From assembly GCA_944368815.1 (NCBI GenBank), contig CALVXD010000004.1:1-55269 (forward strand): a DNA stretch of 55,269 nt. The letters are read 5' to 3'. The notes beneath the pieces are model-generated. The model was not told the DNA's origin. It worked only from the letters and a program-made list of their open reading frames with translations, and did no database searches. Positions within the stretch are counted from its first letter, which is position 1. Each line of letters begins with the position of its first letter. Both the position numbers and the translations under genes were made by a program. This DNA is from an uncultured Bacilli bacterium (lineage in GTDB: Bacteria > Bacillota_I > Bacilli_A > RF39 > UBA660). Below, in pieces: positions 36,700 to 47,430 of this stretch.

Positions 36700-38073
36700 T
36701 TAATTACCTCCTACTAGGATTTTTGATACTTTAATTGTAGGTTCGCCAATTGTTACAGGAACACTACCACTTTTTGAACCACAAAATCCTGTATCAAAAC
36801 TTAAGTCATCACTAACCATTTCAACATTTTTTAATATATCCAAAGTATTTCCAATAAGACTACCACCTAAAACCATGTCTGTTACTTTACCGTTCTCGAT
36901 TAAGTATGCTTCATTTACAGAAAAATTAAAGTCTCCTGTTACCGGATCAACACTTCCACCACCCATATTAGTAGCATATATTCCATAATCAATACTTTTT
37001 ATCATATCTTCTATTTTATCAGTAGAAGGTGCTAAATAAGTATTATTCATTCTCGAAGTTGGTGCATATTTATAATTTTCACGTCTTCCTGAACCCGTAA
37101 TATTCATATTCATTTTACGATTATTTAATTCATCTATTAAATATCCTTTTAATATTCCATTTTCAATTAATACATTCTTTTGGGGTTGATTTCCTTCATC
37201 GTCAACATTAGTAGTACCCCAATAATTATTAAGTGTCCCGTCATCAATAATAGTTACTTTATCACTAGCAACTTTTTCTCCAAGCTTGCCTGCTAATACT
37301 GAAGTACCTAACGCTACAGTTGTTGCTTCCATCGAGTGACCACATGCTTCATGGAATATTACCGCTCCAAAACCTGGTCCAATAATTACTGGCATCTCAC
37401 CACTAGGACAAGATTTAGCTGTTAACTTTTTAACAGCAGATTCTGCCAATGATGTTACTTCTTTTTCTATATCAATTGTATCTAATAATTCATATCCTCC
37501 ACTTAATCCAAATGTTTTCATACTATTAGTTTGTTTATCATTAGATTCTGCTACTATATTTATAATAAGTCTAGTAAGAGTTCTATTATCTTCTACATAA
37601 TTAGAACTACTATTAGCAATAATAACCTTCCCATCATATTCATAAAAGCTAGCATCTACTTGAACTATTTTATCACTATAACTTCTAGCTATTCTATCTA
37701 TGTTATATAAATATTCTTTCTTTTTATCATCTGATAATTCATTATGATTTATTTTTACATTAGTTTTATACACTTTTAAATCATTTAAGATTACATTATC
37801 TAATTTTTTATTATCACTAAAATTTTTAGTTAAATTATTTACTAAATTATTAATACTGTTATCATCAAGTTTATTAGAATATCCATAGACTATATCACTA
37901 TTATTAGCAATTCTAATTCCTATTCCTTTTAAATGATTATAATTAATTTTATCTAATTTACTGTTTAATAGTTTATATACTTTTGTAGTTGACTCTTCTT
38001 CAAACGTTTCGCAAAAATCTACTTCTTTACTAAGTATTTTATTAAATATACTTTCTAGTGTAACTTTATTCAT
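36700..38073 (-). CDS. tldD: TldD-like zinc metallopeptidase
   Basis: This 457-residue catalytic subunit of the TldD/TldE peptidase has the zinc motif HEACGH at 241-246 and downstream conserved segments [12 protein letters not shown] and [21 protein letters not shown]. The partner subunit follows immediately. The gene lies between dnaK and dnaJ, 55 bp from dnaK across a GC-rich hairpin that may reduce read-through. Control by HrcA and a role in clearing misfolded peptides would follow from this position, as an inference. No RiPP precursor or modifying enzyme gene is visible nearby. Confidence 0.94.
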   Translation of the reverse strand: MNKVTLESIFNKILSKEVDFCETFEEESTTKVYKLLNSKLDKINYNHLKGIGIRIANNSDIVYGYSNKLDDNSINNLVNNLTKNFSDNKKLDNVILNDLKVYKTNVKINHNELSDDKKKEYLYNIDRIARSYSDKIVQVDASFYEYDGKVIIANSSSNYVEDNRTLTRLIINIVAESNDKQTNSMKTFGLSGGYELLDTIDIEKEVTSLAESAVKKLTAKSCPSGEMPVIIGPGFGAVIFHEACGHSMEATTVALGTSVLAGKLGEKVASDKVTIIDDGTLNNYWGTTNVDDEGNQPQKNVLIENGILKGYLIDELNNRKMNMNITGSGRRENYKYAPTSRMNNTYLAPSTDKIEDMIKSIDYGIYATNMGGGSVDPVTGDFNFSVNEAYLIENGKVTDMVLGGSLIGNTLDILKNVEMVSDDLSFDTGFCGSKSGSVPVTIGEPTIKVSKILVGGN

Positions 38074-38097
38074 ATATTCTCCCTTATATTAAACATG

Positions 38098-38119
38098 AGC
38101 AATGCCCTAAGGCATTGCT
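38098..38119 (-). terminator. Intra-operon hairpin after dnaK
   Basis: A perfect 9-bp stem (AGCAATGCC with GGCATTGCT) with a four-base loop but no good T run on the minus strand. It probably slows read-through or protects the dnaK mRNA 3' end rather than fully ending transcription. Confidence 0.5.
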
Positions 38120-38128
38120 TCACATTAA

Positions 38129-40209
<2,081 letters not shown>

Positions 40210-40216
40210 ATAACCT

Positions 40217-40765
40217 CTATTCATTTACCTTAACCATAGATGGTCTAATAACTCTATCTTTATACATATAACCTTTTTGGAATACTTCAAGAACTATTCC
40301 TGATTCTTTATCAGGATTGCTTTCTTTCATAACAGCTTGATGATAAGTTGGATCAAACTCTTTTCCAAAAGCTTCTATCTCTTTTACTTCAAATTTATCT
40401 AGCATATTATTAATTTGTGTATATACCATTTTAAATCCTTCTAAAAATTTAGAAACTTCATCATCTAAATTGTCATCATCCATCTTAATAGCTCTTTCAA
40501 AGTTATCTAATATTGGAAGAAACTCTCTAATAATATCTTCTTCTGAATATTTAAGCATTCTACTCACTTCTTCATCTTTTCTTCTTTTATAGTTCATAAG
40601 TTCTGCTTGATTACGAAGTAATGCTTCTTCTAATTTTTTAATTTTATCTTCTAAAACATTATTACTATTAACTTCTTCCTTTACTTCTGCTTGAACCTCT
40701 TCTTGGTTTACCCCTTTTATTTCTTCGTTGATATTTTCATGTCTATTTTCTTTATTCTTCTTCAT
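40217..40765 (-). CDS. grpE: Nucleotide exchange factor GrpE
   Basis: This DnaK nucleotide exchange factor has 182 residues. An acidic N-terminal tail is followed by a long coiled coil (about 40-100, with RNQAELMNYKRRKDEE) and the C-terminal beta domain containing EVFQKGYMYKDRVIRPSMVKV. The start overlaps hrcA by 14 bp, indicating translational coupling. Confidence 0.97.
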   Translation of the reverse strand: MKKNKENRHENINEEIKGVNQEEVQAEVKEEVNSNNVLEDKIKKLEEALLRNQAELMNYKRRKDEEVSRMLKYSEEDIIREFLPILDNFERAIKMDDDNLDDEVSKFLEGFKMVYTQINNMLDKFEVKEIEAFGKEFDPTYHQAVMKESNPDKESGIVLEVFQKGYMYKDRVIRPSMVKVNE

Positions 40766-41759
40766 GGTCGCCTCCTATATTAGACTTAATATAATCAAGA
40801 AGTGAAACAACTCTATCATATTCCATTCTCTTAGGTCCAATTATAGCTATTGTTCCTTCTTCTCCGTCAATATTATAATGAGTCTTTACTACCGATACTT
40901 CATCTGATAATTCACTATCACTACCAACATATACATTGATACCATTTTTATCTTCTGCTATTTCCCTTATACAATTTACATCTTCAAATTTACTAAATAT
41001 TTCTTTTATTTTTTCAACATCACTAAATTCTGGTTGCTTTAAGAAATTACTTCTTCCTACAAAATGAACATCATTTTCTTTATTAGTAATTTCACTAAAT
41101 GCATCATAAAAAGTATTATAAATAAGTTCATGTTGTCTTACATATTTACCTATTATTGGTTTTACTGAATACTCTAATTTTTCACTTATTTCATCAAGTG
41201 GTGTACCTACTACTAATTTATTTATTAAATCAACTGTTTTCTTAACTTCTTCTGTTGATACATTTTTTGGTAAATATAAATTCTTATGTTCCACAAATCC
41301 TTTATCAGTTATTACCATAGTTAATATTTTATTATCTTCAAGTGGAACAATTTCTACTTTCTTTAACCTATTATCTTTAGCGCCATTTCCTAATACTACA
41401 GTTGTATAATTAGTAATTTCCGAAACTAATTCAATACTTTTTTTAATGGTATCGTTTAAATCTAAGGTATTATTATGAAATATCGTTTGTAATTTAAGCA
41501 TATCTTCTCCAGTCATATGTTTAGGTTGCATTAAATTTTCTACATAATATTTATATCCTTTCTCACTAGGAATTCTTCCGGATGCAAAATGATTTTTCTC
41601 TAATAATTTTAACTCTTCTAAATATACCATTTCATTTCTTATTGTAGCACTAGAACAATCCAAACTATCACATATTTGGTGTGAACTAATTGGTTTAGCA
41701 CTTTTAATATATTCTTCAACAATAAATTTAAGTATATTTTCTTGTCTATTACTAAGCAT
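40752..41759 (-). CDS. hrcA: Heat-inducible transcription repressor HrcA
   Basis: This repressor of class I heat-shock genes has 335 residues. An N-terminal winged helix (LSNRQENILKFIVEEYIKSAKPISS, then SSATIRNEMVYLEELKLLEKNH) is followed by the HrcA GAF-like dimerisation region, ending in GPKRMEYDRVVSLLDYI. It binds the CIRCE operators found directly upstream and so controls its own operon with grpE, the small membrane protein, dnaK, tldD/tldE and dnaJ. Confidence 0.98.
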   Translation of the reverse strand: MLSNRQENILKFIVEEYIKSAKPISSHQICDSLDCSSATIRNEMVYLEELKLLEKNHFASGRIPSEKGYKYYVENLMQPKHMTGEDMLKLQTIFHNNTLDLNDTIKKSIELVSEITNYTTVVLGNGAKDNRLKKVEIVPLEDNKILTMVITDKGFVEHKNLYLPKNVSTEEVKKTVDLINKLVVGTPLDEISEKLEYSVKPIIGKYVRQHELIYNTFYDAFSEITNKENDVHFVGRSNFLKQPEFSDVEKIKEIFSKFEDVNCIREIAEDKNGINVYVGSDSELSDEVSVVKTHYNIDGEEGTIAIIGPKRMEYDRVVSLLDYIKSNIGGDHEEE

Positions 41760-41772
41760 CTTTTCACTTCCT

Positions 41773-41799
41773 TTAGCACTTCCATTATATGACTGCTAA
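41773..41799 (-). promoter_or_regulatory. CIRCE operator 1
   Basis: TTAGCACTT, nine bases, GACTGCTAA, which matches the HrcA consensus (TTAGCACTC-N9-GAGTGCTAA) at 16 of 18 positions. It covers the predicted transcription start. Confidence 0.9.
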
Positions 41800-41803
41800 A
41801 TTG

Positions 41804-41832
41804 ATTATATTACTATCAATTAGCAATGTCAA
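41804..41832 (-). promoter_or_regulatory. hrcA operon promoter
   Basis: The minus strand reads TTGACA, 17 bases, TATAAT, a perfect match. The -35 is inside CIRCE operator 2 and the start point is inside operator 1. Confidence 0.85.
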
Positions 41833-41846
41833 TACCTTTTTGCTAA
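41820..41846 (-). promoter_or_regulatory. CIRCE operator 2 (degenerate)
   Basis: TTAGCAATG, nine bases, TTTTGCTAA. The outer six bases of both arms match the consensus and the inner three do not. It spans the -35 box. Confidence 0.6.
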
Positions 41847-41878
41847 AAAAATAAAATTTTAACAATATTGTCAAAAAT

Positions 41879-42973
41879 CTATATCTTTTTTATAAATATT
41901 TTATATCTAACAAATCCACTTAGAAATATTCCAATTATACATATATATAATATTGCTTTTAAATTTATGTTAAATATATAAAATATTAAATATAAAATAC
42001 TATTAGTTATACAAAATATAAGTTCTACTACTATTAAATAACTAGAAGTATTGTCTATTTGCTTATCATATAAATTTTCCGAAGATACCACTTCATACAT
42101 TCTTGAAAGTAAACCTTCTAGAAAAGCTATTATTAAAATAAAGATACTACTAAATATATTTATCTTTAAAATAAGAACTATACAAAATATTATATTAAGT
42201 ATCCAAAAGTATTTATCTACTTTTATTTTTCTTACAAAGAAATATACAAAAATAATCGAAGATATCCCCATAACTATGTTAAATATCCCAATATATTCCA
42301 TATCTTTTTTAACATATAAAAATAAATATAATGGTTGTAACATTAAAAACATAACTTTAAATTGTTCAAATATAAAGAATAATATTTTATTTTTTTTAAT
42401 ACTTTTTAATGATATTATAATCTTTTCTTTTTTGTTTATATTTTTAATACTAATAAGAGGAATCATACTTAATACCGATAAAGCAAATATTATTATTACT
42501 ACATAAATTAATCCAAAATTATCAGTAATAAGTGCCCCAATATATGAAGATAATATATAAGCAATATAATTAAAGATTAAAATACTTCCTATATGTACTC
42601 TATTATCTTTTTCTATTACATTTAAAGCTAGATAATGTCTTATAGAATGATATGAATAACTACCTAGTCCTAATATCATACTAAATATAACTAATGATAA
42701 TATATTATTACTCATATTATTTAAATAATAGAAAGCATAACTATAAATTAAAGATGACACTATTAAAACATATTTATAATTAATTATATTAATTAAATAA
42801 ATACTAATAGTATTAGTTAAAGATGCTGTTATATACAAGATAAAATAAAAAAGCATTATATCTTTAATACTATATCCCATTTTGTATAAAAGAACACTAG
42901 AAAATATTTCTATTATATTTCTAGCAAATGTTGATATTAAAATAAATATATTATATTTTTTTATATTAGACAT
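41879..42973 (-). CDS. MFS-like multipass membrane protein
   Basis: 364 residues, almost entirely hydrophobic, with 11 or 12 predicted membrane helices and a basic central loop (INKKEKIIISLKSIKKNK near 190) dividing two halves, as in major facilitator transporters. No substrate motif is clear. The ATG at 42973 follows GGTGA, better than an ATG 12 bases upstream. It is divergent from the radical SAM gene. A drug or metabolite exporter is possible. Confidence 0.7.
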   Translation of the reverse strand: MSNIKKYNIFILISTFARNIIEIFSSVLLYKMGYSIKDIMLFYFILYITASLTNTISIYLINIINYKYVLIVSSLIYSYAFYYLNNMSNNILSLVIFSMILGLGSYSYHSIRHYLALNVIEKDNRVHIGSILIFNYIAYILSSYIGALITDNFGLIYVVIIIFALSVLSMIPLISIKNINKKEKIIISLKSIKKNKILFFIFEQFKVMFLMLQPLYLFLYVKKDMEYIGIFNIVMGISSIIFVYFFVRKIKVDKYFWILNIIFCIVLILKINIFSSIFILIIAFLEGLLSRMYEVVSSENLYDKQIDNTSSYLIVVELIFCITNSILYLIFYIFNINLKAILYICIIGIFLSGFVRYKIFIKKI

Positions 42974-43049
42974 AATATTCACCATTATTAATATGATTAT
43001 TATTTTATTTTTTATTTATCTTATGATAAAATACTTACAGGTGACTATT

Positions 43050-43976
43050 ATGTTTAAATATACATTAGATAATAAAAGATATCATACATTAAATTATTTT
43101 TATAAAACTAATTTTAATTCAAAAGTAGTAAAAATTAGTTTAAATGGTGGATTTACTTGTCCTAATATTGATGGTACAAAGGGTTATGGTGGATGCACTT
43201 ATTGTTCTAAAAGTGGAAGTGGCGAATTTGGGGGCAATGTTAACGATGATTTAGTAACACAATTTAACAAAGTAAAATCTGTTACCAACAAAAAGTGGCC
43301 TAATAGTAAATATATTCCCTACTTTCAAGCTAGAAGTAATACTTATGCACCAGTGGAAGTATTGAAAGAAAAATATGAAACTGTATTAAAATTAGATAAT
43401 GTAATAGGACTTGCAATTGCTACTAGATGTGATGCTATTAGTGATGAATGTTTAGATTATTTAGATGAACTTAATAAAAGAACTTTCTTAACCGTGGAAT
43501 TAGGTCTTCAAACTATTCATGAAAAAACTTCTAAATTAATTAACAGAGGTCATACTTTAAAAGAATTTGAAGATATGGTTTATAAGTTAAAAAAAAGAAA
43601 TATTAAAGTGGTTGTTCATATAATAAACTCTCTTCCTTATGAAACAGAAGAAATGATGCTAGATACTGTAAGATATATAAATAAATTAGGAGTATGGGGA
43701 ATAAAAATTCATATGTTAAATATTATTAAAGACACACCACTTGAAAAATTATATCAAAAAGAACACTTTCATATATTAACAAAAGAGGAATATATAGATA
43801 TTGTTATAAAACAGTTAGAATTATTAGATGAAAAAATAGTAATAAATAGAATTACTGCAGATCCGGATCCTGATACTTTGGTAGAACCTACTTGGCTAAT
43901 AAAGAAGTTTTGTGTACTTAATGATATTGATAAAGAAATGAAAAAAAGAGATACATATCAAGGAATAAAATCCTAA
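43050..43976 (+). CDS. TIGR01212-family radical SAM protein (YtqA/YhcC-like)
   Basis: 308 residues. The cluster motif is CPNIDGTKGYGGCTYC, which matches the long-spaced CxxxxxxxxxxxxCxxC of this family, followed by YFQARSNTYAP, VGL-type and NRITADPDPDTLVEP segments. The ATG at 43050 follows AGGTGA. The longer frame begins inside the divergent membrane-protein gene and is not credible. The substrate of the family is not established here; an RNA or small-molecule modification is likely. Confidence 0.88.
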   Translation: MFKYTLDNKRYHTLNYFYKTNFNSKVVKISLNGGFTCPNIDGTKGYGGCTYCSKSGSGEFGGNVNDDLVTQFNKVKSVTNKKWPNSKYIPYFQARSNTYAPVEVLKEKYETVLKLDNVIGLAIATRCDAISDECLDYLDELNKRTFLTVELGLQTIHEKTSKLINRGHTLKEFEDMVYKLKKRNIKVVVHIINSLPYETEEMMLDTVRYINKLGVWGIKIHMLNIIKDTPLEKLYQKEHFHILTKEEYIDIVIKQLELLDEKIVINRITADPDPDTLVEPTWLIKKFCVLNDIDKEMKKRDTYQGIKS

Positions 43977-43986
43977 TATGTATCTT

Positions 43987-44127
43987 CTATTTATTTATAT
44001 AAGCAAACGAGCTACTACTTCCCTCTAATCTTTCCATTTTAGCATCGTTTACTATTACTAAAGTTGCAATAGCAAGAACAATATAAAATATTATTACTCC
44101 CTTATTTTGTTTTAAAACTTCAACCAT
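43987..44127 (-). CDS. SOS-controlled 46-aa membrane peptide
   Basis: This short gene starts MVEVLKQNKGVIIFY, has one hydrophobic helix (about 11-29, VIIFYIVLAIATLVIV), and ends with a polar tail (KMERLEGSSSSFAYINK). It diverges from lexA exactly where B. subtilis has yneA, the SOS cell-division inhibitor, though it has no LysM domain. Its promoter (TTGACA-N17-TAATAT, 44156-44184) contains a full SOS box in the spacer. AGGTAGTGAG precedes the ATG. By position and control it is a candidate SOS division inhibitor. Sequence similarity to a known one is not evident. Confidence 0.7.
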   Translation of the reverse strand: MVEVLKQNKGVIIFYIVLAIATLVIVNDAKMERLEGSSSSFAYINK

Positions 44128-44155
44128 TTCTTCTCACTACCTTTCTTACAATATT

Positions 44156-44184
44156 ATATTATCACGAATAGTTGTTCGTGTCAA
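44156..44184 (-). promoter_or_regulatory. Promoter of the 46-aa gene with embedded SOS box
   Basis: TTGACA (44179-44184) and TAATAT (44156-44161) on the minus strand with 17-base spacing. The LexA site, CGAACAACTATTCG on the minus strand within the palindrome 44163-44180, overlaps the -35 edge and fills the spacer, so LexA should block RNA polymerase directly. Confidence 0.8.
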
Positions 44185-44194
44185 TAATAAATAT

Positions 44195-44229
44195 AAACAA
44201 ATGTTCTTATTTTACATAAACATTTGTTT
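44195..44229 (+). promoter_or_regulatory. Two further LexA-box-like sites at lexA
   Basis: AAACAAATGTTC (44195-44206) and AAACATTTGTTT (44218-44229) each fit the GAAC-N4-GTTC Gram-positive SOS box with one or two changes. The second overlaps the lexA -35. Confidence 0.6.
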
Positions 44230-44256
44230 GACTTTATTTTAAAAGTGTGTTATTAT
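44228..44256 (+). promoter_or_regulatory. lexA promoter
   Basis: TTGACT, 17 bases, TATTAT. The start codon is 18 bp downstream of the -10, after GGAGG. Confidence 0.75.
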
Positions 44257-44273
44257 GGATACGGAGGGATTCT

Positions 44274-44903
44274 ATGATTAAAGATAATAGAGATTTAACA
44301 AGCAAACAAAAAGAAGTATTAACTTTTATAAAAAAATTTCAAGCTGAAAATAAATATCCACCATCAGTAAGACAAATATGCAGTGCCCTAGAGTTAAGAT
44401 CGCCTGCAACAATTCATGCTCATATTCAAAATATTATTGATAAAGGATATTTAAAAAGAAGTAAACAAGGTAATCACTTAATTGAGTTATTAGTACCTAA
44501 TGAATTTGAAATGAATAACGAAGATATTGTATCAGTTCCACTTTTAGGTAAAGTAACAGCAGGAAGTCCTATTGAAGCAATTGAAATGCCTAATGAATTT
44601 TTTTCGCTTCCCACTTATCTTATACCTAAACATAAAGAAGTATTCACTCTAGAAGTATCTGGAGATAGTATGATTAATGCTGGTATATTTGATGGTGATA
44701 TTATTATTGTAGAAAGATGTAATACCGCTAAAAACGGAGAAAAAGTTGTAGCCATGAATGATGAAAATGAAGTTACTTTAAAAACTTTTTATAAAGAAAA
44801 TGGTTACTTTAGATTACAACCAGAAAATGATTTTATGAACCCAATTATTCTTAATAATGTTACTATTTTAGGAAAAGCAATTGGACTATATAGAAAATTT
44901 TAA
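44274..44903 (+). CDS. lexA: LexA repressor
   Basis: This SOS repressor has 209 residues. An N-terminal winged helix (LTSKQKEVLTFIKKF, then SVRQICSALELRSPATIHAHI) is followed by the S24 peptidase domain, with the Ala96-Gly97 cleavage site (VTAGSP), catalytic Ser132 (SGDSM) and Lys170 (VTLKTF). All are intact, so RecA-stimulated self-cleavage is expected. The ATG at 44274 follows GGAGG. It diverges from the 46-aa membrane gene and shares a LexA-site-rich control region. Confidence 0.97.
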   Translation: MIKDNRDLTSKQKEVLTFIKKFQAENKYPPSVRQICSALELRSPATIHAHIQNIIDKGYLKRSKQGNHLIELLVPNEFEMNNEDIVSVPLLGKVTAGSPIEAIEMPNEFFSLPTYLIPKHKEVFTLEVSGDSMINAGIFDGDIIIVERCNTAKNGEKVVAMNDENEVTLKTFYKENGYFRLQPENDFMNPIILNNVTILGKAIGLYRKF

Positions 44904-44934
44904 AAGGAAGAATTTTTATGTTCTTCCTTTTTTA
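44902..44934. terminator. Bidirectional terminator after lexA
   Basis: AAAAGGAAGAA pairs with TTCTTCCTTTT around an eight-base loop, with T runs on both strands. It also serves the convergent 203-aa gene. Confidence 0.75.
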
Positions 44935-45543
44935 TAAATTATCTTTTTTTATTTTATTTAAATAAAATCTACCCTTCGCTTTTCGAGTTTTAGTATAATG
45001 TAGTGTTGTAATTTTTCCAGGAACACCAATTCGCGATCTTATAATTTTAGGATCTATAATTCCTCCTCTATCACCTAATGGTATATAACCACTTTTATTT
45101 AATTCACTAACTTCTTCTAATATACGAAAAGCTATTTCACTAACAAGTATTGGAAGAATAGTTTCATAATCACAAGATGACCAAAAATTTAAAAAAATAT
45201 TTAATACAGTTACATTTATTTTAGAAAAAATTTCTTTCATACAATTATGAAATTCTTCTAAATTCATATTATTATCTTGTTTTGAGACTTTAATATATAA
45301 TTCTGAATTCATATCAGCCAATTGTTTGACTAATTTATCTTTATCTTCCCCTTCTTCCAACCTTTTTATCAAATCATAAATAACATTTGCATAAAGATAC
45401 GTTCCAAATTCTTTTAAAGGAAAGCCTAATACAAAAAGGAATATAATAGTTTGACTAATTTCTTTGGGACAAATATCCAATTCAAAATTATCATACTTTT
45501 CTTTTAAAAAATTTGCATTAACTTGTACTTGTTTGTTATCCAT
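44932..45543 (-). CDS. Hypothetical protein, possible Spo0A C-terminal-like domain
   Basis: 203 residues, soluble and helical. GFPLKEFGTYLYANVIYDLI, then LADMNSELYIKVSKQDNNMNLEEFHNCMKEIF (about 37-120) recalls the Spo0A effector-domain pattern (LGIPxxxKGYxYL..AI, LYPxIA, VERAIRxAIE). The C-terminus (GVPGKITTLHYTKTRKAKGRF) is basic and may bind nucleic acid. I cannot confirm the family. AAGGGTGAG precedes the ATG. It has a strong promoter and a palindrome just downstream of it, so it is probably a regulated single gene. Confidence 0.5.
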   Translation of the reverse strand: MDNKQVQVNANFLKEKYDNFELDICPKEISQTIIFLFVLGFPLKEFGTYLYANVIYDLIKRLEEGEDKDKLVKQLADMNSELYIKVSKQDNNMNLEEFHNCMKEIFSKINVTVLNIFLNFWSSCDYETILPILVSEIAFRILEEVSELNKSGYIPLGDRGGIIDPKIIRSRIGVPGKITTLHYTKTRKAKGRFYLNKIKKDNL

Positions 45544-45608
45544 TTTCTCACCCTTTCTATAAATTGATAATTAACAAATCAATATATACACTTTTGTTAT
45601 CCCCTTCT

Positions 45609-45618
45609 CGTAATTACG
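45609..45618. promoter_or_regulatory. Palindrome in the leader of the 203-aa gene
   Basis: CGTAATTACG is a perfect 10-bp palindrome just downstream of the -10. It is a possible operator. Confidence 0.3.
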
Positions 45619-45625
45619 GCTTTAT

Positions 45626-45654
45626 ATTATAATATTTTTTTGTATTTATGTCAA
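45626..45654 (-). promoter_or_regulatory. Promoter of the 203-aa gene
   Basis: The minus strand reads TTGACA, 17 bases, TATAAT, a perfect consensus promoter. The -35 box lies immediately downstream of the ABC transporter stop codon. The leader is about 75 bases. Confidence 0.8.
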
Positions 45655-45655
45655 A

Positions 45656-47392
45656 TTATTCTATATAAGATGATTCTGTATTATATAAATTGCTATATAT
45701 CTTACATTCTTTTAATAGTTTTTCATGAGTATTTGATGCTATTAACTTCCCTTTATCAATTACATTTATTATATCAGCATCAATTATTGTCGATAATCTA
45801 TGAGCTACTATAACAACTGTATGATCTTTTACTAAATCATCAATTGTTTTTTTTATGTATGTTTGACTTTCATTATCAAGGGCACTAGTTGCTTCATCAA
45901 ATAATATTATTTTTGTATTTAATAAAAGTGTTCTTGCTATGGCTATTCTTTGTTTTTGACCACCAGATAAATTTACTCCACCTTCTCCTATTATTGTATT
46001 ATATTTATTAGGTAAACTCATTATATATTCATCAATATATGCTTTTTTACAAACATCTCTTACTTCTTCTTCAGTAACATCTTCTTTTACCATTTTAAAG
46101 TTATCCATAATACTTAAATTAAATAGAAATGGTGACTGTCTAATTATTGATATATTATTTCTTAAAGATTCTTCAGTTAAATCTTTTATATTAACTCCAT
46201 CAATTAATATTTCTCCCTTTGTAGCATCAAAATATCTAAGTAGTAAATTAAATATAGTTGACTTCCCATTACCACTTTTACCCACTATAGCAATCTTTTT
46301 GTTAGGAACTATCTTCATATCTAACCCTTTTAAAGTTTCTTCTTCATCATTAGCATATTTGAAACCTACATTCTTAAATTCAATTACCCCTTTAACTTTA
46401 TCTATGTTTACATTACCAAATTTTTCATCTTCATATAAAACATTTTCAAGTATTTCTCCAATTCTTTTTAAAGATACAGTAACTTTATTATAACTAACTC
46501 CAAAATCACTAATGCTTTCTACTACTTCATCAATTTTCCAAATATACATTTCTATCATTACAAAAACACTATATTCTATTTTACCCTCTATAAACAAATA
46601 TCCACATGTAAATAAAATAATAAATTGTAATATAAAATAAGCAAGATTATTTAAACAATAATATAAGTATTCACTTTTCTTTATTTTATTAGTATTATGA
46701 TACAATGAATCTATTTTCTTAAATATATCTTTTTCTATTATTTTCTTAATACCTAAAGACTTTATTTCTCTTATTCCTGTAATGTTTTCTGTTGCAGTCT
46801 TTACATAATCATCTGATTCTTTTTTTATCTCTTCTTGAACTTTTTTTATTTTAGGGAAAAACTTATATGAAATGAATTCCATGATAAATCCAAATATTAT
46901 AATCTCTATTCCTAATATAATAGATACATTAAATGATATTATTAATACAAAAACAACTACTAATGCTTTACACACTAACTTAATTAATTTAGCAAGTAAT
47001 TCCATTACTCTATCAGTATCATTATATAGTCTATTGATAAACTCTCCTACTCCTATTTTTTCAAATGCAAGCGCAGGTAAATTATCTATTTTTTTATATA
47101 AATCTTTACTAGCATTCTTTATAAATTTAATTTCAAAATAGTTATATAAATAATCTCTTGGCAACTGTAATATTGAATAAAATATTATATAAATTCCTTC
47201 CCATAATCCTAAATATATAACAAAATTATAAATATTTTTTGTAAGTAATTCTTCTAATGCTTTACCCCAAAATACTGCACTAAGTATTGTCGGAGCATAT
47301 GTAAGTATTACTAATAAAACATATATAAATAACTTAAATTTATCTTTTTTAATGTATTTCCATAAAACTTTAAAACTTTTTACCTTATTCAA
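45656..47392 (-). CDS. ABC exporter, fused membrane and ATPase domains
   Basis: 578 residues. An ABC type-1 membrane domain with about six helices (1-310) is followed by a nucleotide-binding domain with Walker A GKSGNGKST near 371, signature LSGGQKQR near 474, Walker B ILFDEATSALD near 496 and switch His (VAHRLST). It is a half-transporter that must dimerise. The start is a TTG at 47392 with GGAGG eight bases upstream; no ATG nearby has a ribosome site. The substrate is unknown; lipids, drugs or peptides are possible. It lies 38 bp downstream of hemW. Confidence 0.9.
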   Translation of the reverse strand: MNKVKSFKVLWKYIKKDKFKLFIYVLLVILTYAPTILSAVFWGKALEELLTKNIYNFVIYLGLWEGIYIIFYSILQLPRDYLYNYFEIKFIKNASKDLYKKIDNLPALAFEKIGVGEFINRLYNDTDRVMELLAKLIKLVCKALVVVFVLIISFNVSIILGIEIIIFGFIMEFISYKFFPKIKKVQEEIKKESDDYVKTATENITGIREIKSLGIKKIIEKDIFKKIDSLYHNTNKIKKSEYLYYCLNNLAYFILQFIILFTCGYLFIEGKIEYSVFVMIEMYIWKIDEVVESISDFGVSYNKVTVSLKRIGEILENVLYEDEKFGNVNIDKVKGVIEFKNVGFKYANDEEETLKGLDMKIVPNKKIAIVGKSGNGKSTIFNLLLRYFDATKGEILIDGVNIKDLTEESLRNNISIIRQSPFLFNLSIMDNFKMVKEDVTEEEVRDVCKKAYIDEYIMSLPNKYNTIIGEGGVNLSGGQKQRIAIARTLLLNTKIILFDEATSALDNESQTYIKKTIDDLVKDHTVVIVAHRLSTIIDADIINVIDKGKLIASNTHEKLLKECKIYSNLYNTESSYIE

Positions 47393-47430
47393 CCCTATTA
47401 CCTCCTATCAATCTAATGTTAAAACGATTA

